This document shows, one piece after another, positions 63,140-64,000 of a DNA stretch of 64,000 nucleotides. Under the pieces are notes generated by a model. That model saw nothing but the letters and a program-made list of their open reading frames with translations, did not search any database and was not told where the DNA came from. Position 1 is the first letter of the stretch. Each line of letters begins with the position of its first letter. Source of the stretch: Syncephalis fuscata. Its lineage: Eukaryota > Zoopagomycota > Zoopagomycetes > Zoopagales > Piptocephalidaceae. The position numbers and the translations under genes were made by a program. The stretch is from positions 62,001 to 126,000 of the forward strand of contig JAHLTZ010000027.1 in the NCBI GenBank assembly GCA_025786725.1, given 5' to 3'.

Positions 63140-64000
63140 TTAAATAAATTCCATTTGTCCACTAGGACTGTTAGGAGAGGTTGGCATAACAGACGATGGT
63201 ATACGTCGAATGCCTGAAGATGCTGGATTACGAATTGACCGATTACCACCAATTCTTGAAGGAGCTGTATTGGCATGGCCATTGCTGTAAATGCCACCTG
63301 GTGATCGAAGTCCTGTACCTGATTGAGGCGACAATGGCATGCCCGATAGTTCATTCGATAATCGGTGTTGATGCTGTTGATAATTGGCAGATTTACGCAA
63401 TGAAGGTGTGGAAGAGCACTGCCTTGGGGTGTGTTAGATCCAGTGGATGGCTGTCGACTGACCGATGTAGTACTGCGTCGAAGTGTACGTGGACCTGAAA
63501 GGCCTGGTGAACGAAGTCCGCCTGCACCTATACCAGTGGGCGTTGTATCCATATTTGCATTTGAAATACGTTTAGTTGATGTGGCATTAGGGCCCAAACT
63601 ATTGCTATTGGCATTCATAGAGGGACAATACCTTCTTGGGATATACGACGAATTCGGGATGGAGCATTGCTGCCGACTGATGGTTCGCGTGACATAACTA
63701 GCGAATTACGTTGACTTGATTGACCTGACATCGTTGATGAGCTGAATGATGCACCTGAGGCCCGTCTACTATGTGTACTTAGTCGACGAGTGGCCGCCGG
63801 TTCACCGGTATACTCAGCAGAAAGTCTGCGTAAAGCAGCAGTCGCTGCATTGGTTCCCGGTGCATCCGATGTGCCAGCTCGAGGACGGGCTACAGAGCGT
63901 GGTATCGTTGAAGTGTTACCCGTTGATGGTTGTCGTACATGTCGAGTAGCCATAGCTGTTGGACAGGCTCTCTTTCAACCTCAGTTGTTTTGCGTCGTAG
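63140..64000 (-). CDS. Ser/Arg/Pro-rich low-complexity protein, C-terminal part (runs off the right edge; frame breaks)
   Basis: Not recognised. Three overlapping frames on the minus strand form one compositional unit: RRKTTEVEREPVQQ at the edge; TRHVRQPSTGNTSTIPRSVA with RRLSTHSRRASGASFSSST; then GLRSPGLSGPRTLRRSTTS; then GIYSNGHANTAPSRIGGNRS and IRRIPSSVMPTSPNSPSGQM to a stop at 63140. Frame passes from one to the next near 63950, 63608 and 63425, each by one base, so one continuous C-terminal tail is likely. It is rich in SR, RRxS and SP motifs, a kinase-target-like, disordered, basic region such as occurs in microtubule-associated or cytoskeletal proteins. The family cannot be assigned without the N-terminus. 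Confidence 0.45.

Overview
The window is nuclear DNA of an AT-rich fungus. Genes are dense, introns are mostly 45-110 nt with GTAAGT-type donors and ACTAAC-like branch sites, and the core genes are fungal: TOM1/HUWE1, Mei2, VAC1, NAK1/KIC1, ARP5, TRM7, SKI2. A DHX35 helicase and a UDP-glucuronate decarboxylase, both absent from budding yeasts, suggest an early-diverging or otherwise non-Saccharomycete fungus. The lineage is an inference.

Layout. 1-11650: 5' end of a TOM1-like ubiquitin ligase, a small inverted-repeat element, a mitochondrial DEAD-box helicase (MRH4-like), a second and larger inverted-repeat element, a Mei2-like RNA-binding protein with one very long intron, and an alpha/beta hydrolase. 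13000-21150: a tandem array of three related seven-transmembrane (7TM) receptor-like genes with secreted ectodomains, all frameshifted, with remnants of a second gene in the spacers. 21580-39410: a PHOSPHO-type phosphatase, a Vac1/rabenosyn FYVE protein, a secreted subtilase, an IND1/NUBPL P-loop protein, a NAK1/KIC1 kinase, UXS1 and ARP5. 39410-44250: a gene-poor stretch with a 43-residue secreted-peptide gene and a decayed second copy that contains a tandem array of intron-like units separated by 1-3 nt. 44252-50775: an ankyrin protein, an aftiphilin-like clathrin-binding protein, an unrecognised gene and TRM7. 51062-53942: a divergent pair of secreted kinase-like genes, one lacking the catalytic Asp. 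54105-62644: DHX35 and SKI2, converging with 33 bp between stop codons. 63140-64000: end of a Ser/Arg-rich protein.

The conserved genes are unrelated housekeeping functions: endosome and trans-Golgi traffic, RNA helicases and mRNA decay, tRNA modification, chromatin remodelling, mitochondrial assembly and polarity signalling. The lineage-specific material is the 7TM array, the small secreted peptides and the secreted kinase/pseudokinase pair. Together these form a plausible surface-and-secretion toolkit, but no functional link between them is visible in the sequence.

Many otherwise sound genes need a one-base correction, usually a missing base in a short homopolymer or simple repeat. This looks more like assembly error than mass pseudogenisation, so frameshifts are noted gene by gene. 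Exon boundaries were read by eye from splice signals and frame continuity.
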